Under the pieces are notes generated by a model that worked only from the letters and a program-made list of their open reading frames with translations, was not told the origin of the DNA and made no database searches. Below, in pieces: positions 63,333 through 64,000 of a DNA stretch of 64,000 nucleotides (positions are counted from its first letter, which is position 1; every line of letters starts with the position of its first letter). Origin of the DNA: an uncultured Mediterraneibacter sp. (GTDB taxonomy: Bacteria > Bacillota > Clostridia > Lachnospirales > Lachnospiraceae); the NCBI RefSeq assembly GCF_934309415.1, contig NZ_CAKRDI010000005.1, positions 87,975-151,974 on the forward strand. The letters are read 5' to 3'. The position numbers and the translations under genes were made by a program.

Positions 63333-63938
63333 TCATCTTATATGTTCCAGACTATTACTGCTCTGTTTCATAAATTGTTGAAAAATCACATTAAAGCTCT
63401 CACCCAAGGTATTCCCTACAGTTTCTTTACTGCTTCTTGAGTCATGAAGAAGCTTTGCCTGTTTTCTATATTCTCCCGTTAATACCGGACGAACTAATTC
63501 TGCTGTTATCTCTGCATCATACAGAGCTCTGTGCGCCTTCCTTTTATTAATTTCTACTCCATACCATTCTGCCGCATTTGCCAGCGACATTTTATAAGAA
63601 GTATCCAATCCCATTACTTTAGGGTACACTACCTGAAAATCCATCCATCGAATCATATTTTCCGGAATTCTAATATTTTTGTATGTACATTCTCTTCTTA
63701 GTTGTATTAAATCGGTATTACTCCAGCTATACATTCTTGTTTTTTTATGTCCTATCCATTCAGAAAATTTAGAAAGTGCTTGTTCAAAACCACATGCTTT
63801 CTTTACAGCTCCTACATCAATTCCCGTAAGTTTTGTAACAAAAAGAGCAATTTCTTCGTTATATTGTGGTTTTACCAAAATACTGAACTGATCTACAACA
63901 CACTTATGACTATCTAATTTGACGTAAGCGCTTAATTT
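63333..63938 (-). pseudogene. DEDDh 3'-5' exonuclease lacking its N-terminal Exo I part
   Basis: The reading frame matches the DnaQ/KapD-type exonuclease from the AYVKLD strand onward: FSILVKPQYNEEI, LTGIDVGAVKKA, the YSWSNTDLIQLRRE strand and the closing HRALYDAEITAE motif (Exo III with the catalytic His and Asp). The Asp-x-Glu Exo I motif that should stand before AYVKLD is missing, because the frame meets a stop at 63939-63941 and none of the three upstream frames restores it. A shortened protein could start at TTG 63878 (181 residues). A foreign terminator hairpin lies directly upstream. Without Exo I it should not cut DNA, unless it serves as a binding partner. Confidence 0.65.
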
Positions 63939-63951
63939 TCAGGTATCGCTA

Positions 63952-63982
63952 GAAAAATATCCGACTACTTTTCAGCAGTCGG
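63952..63982 (-). terminator. Terminator hairpin at the right edge
   Basis: CCGACT/AGTCGG stem with a ten-base loop, then ATATTTTTC on the minus strand. It ends a gene outside the window and lies just ahead of the broken exonuclease, marking the junction. Confidence 0.7.
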
Positions 63983-64000
63983 AGTACCTTGACAATTCAC

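Overview
The window looks like a chromosome segment of a low-to-moderate-GC, Gram-positive gut anaerobe of the Lachnospiraceae type (Clostridia). This rests on the purine-rich ribosome binding sites, the secreted proteins with acidic Ala/Glu-rich linkers and FIVAR and FN3-like modules, the Tp47-like and ApbE/FMN-binding proteins, the LCP-linked Wzx/Wzy polysaccharide locus and the CD1115-type VirD4 protein. The species cannot be named from the sequence alone. From base 1 to about 50.8 kb every protein gene is on the minus strand; only a tRNA-Arg is on the plus strand.

Region 1 (1-6.9 kb): surface proteins. These are a BspA-type (DUF285) repeat protein cut by the window edge, an LRR_5 protein and a 1096-residue Tp47-domain protein. 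A remnant of a lost surface gene lies between two terminators. Region 2 (7.1-11.5 kb): an extracytosolic flavin electron-transfer cluster, with an ApbE flavin transferase lipoprotein, a secreted protein with four FMN-binding domains, a small membrane-anchored FMN-binding protein and a NapH-like polyferredoxin. Region 3 (11.8-17.2 kb): a giant secreted transglutaminase-like protein.

Region 4 (17.7-49.2 kb): one long cell-surface polysaccharide locus, read from a promoter near 49.3 kb. It starts with an LCP ligase, a PglF-like dehydratase, a DegT aminotransferase, glycosyltransferases and a PglC/WcaJ-like initiating phosphoglycosyl transferase. It continues with Wzy, more glycosyltransferases, Wzx, a WecE-like aminotransferase, and an Arn-like side branch (Und-P-sugar synthase, paired EamA proteins, two GT-C membrane enzymes, an epimerase, an ATP-grasp ligase and an acyltransferase). 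It ends with two wall hydrolases (NlpC/P60, GH25) and rmlB-rmlA. The same FN3-like module, ending in YVYGKAK, occurs at the C-terminus of five secreted proteins in regions 1, 3 and 4 and in the remnant. I infer that it is a wall-polysaccharide anchoring module.

Region 5 (49.4-50.8 kb): tRNA-Arg(ACG) with a consensus promoter and terminator, then trpS. Region 6 (51.2-64 kb): an accessory island. On the plus strand are two small unknown proteins, a highly structured RNA or leader with an internal terminator, and an unknown membrane protein. On the minus strand are a truncated DEDDh exonuclease, a degenerate AAA-like protein, a soluble VirD4/TraG ATPase, a TPR-like membrane protein, a 1902-residue STAND-like ATPase and, translationally coupled to it, a protein with a C-terminal HEPN-like RxxxxH motif. 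This cluster is the best candidate for an undescribed system, perhaps in defence or DNA handling. Two families of dispersed palindromic repeats run through the window.
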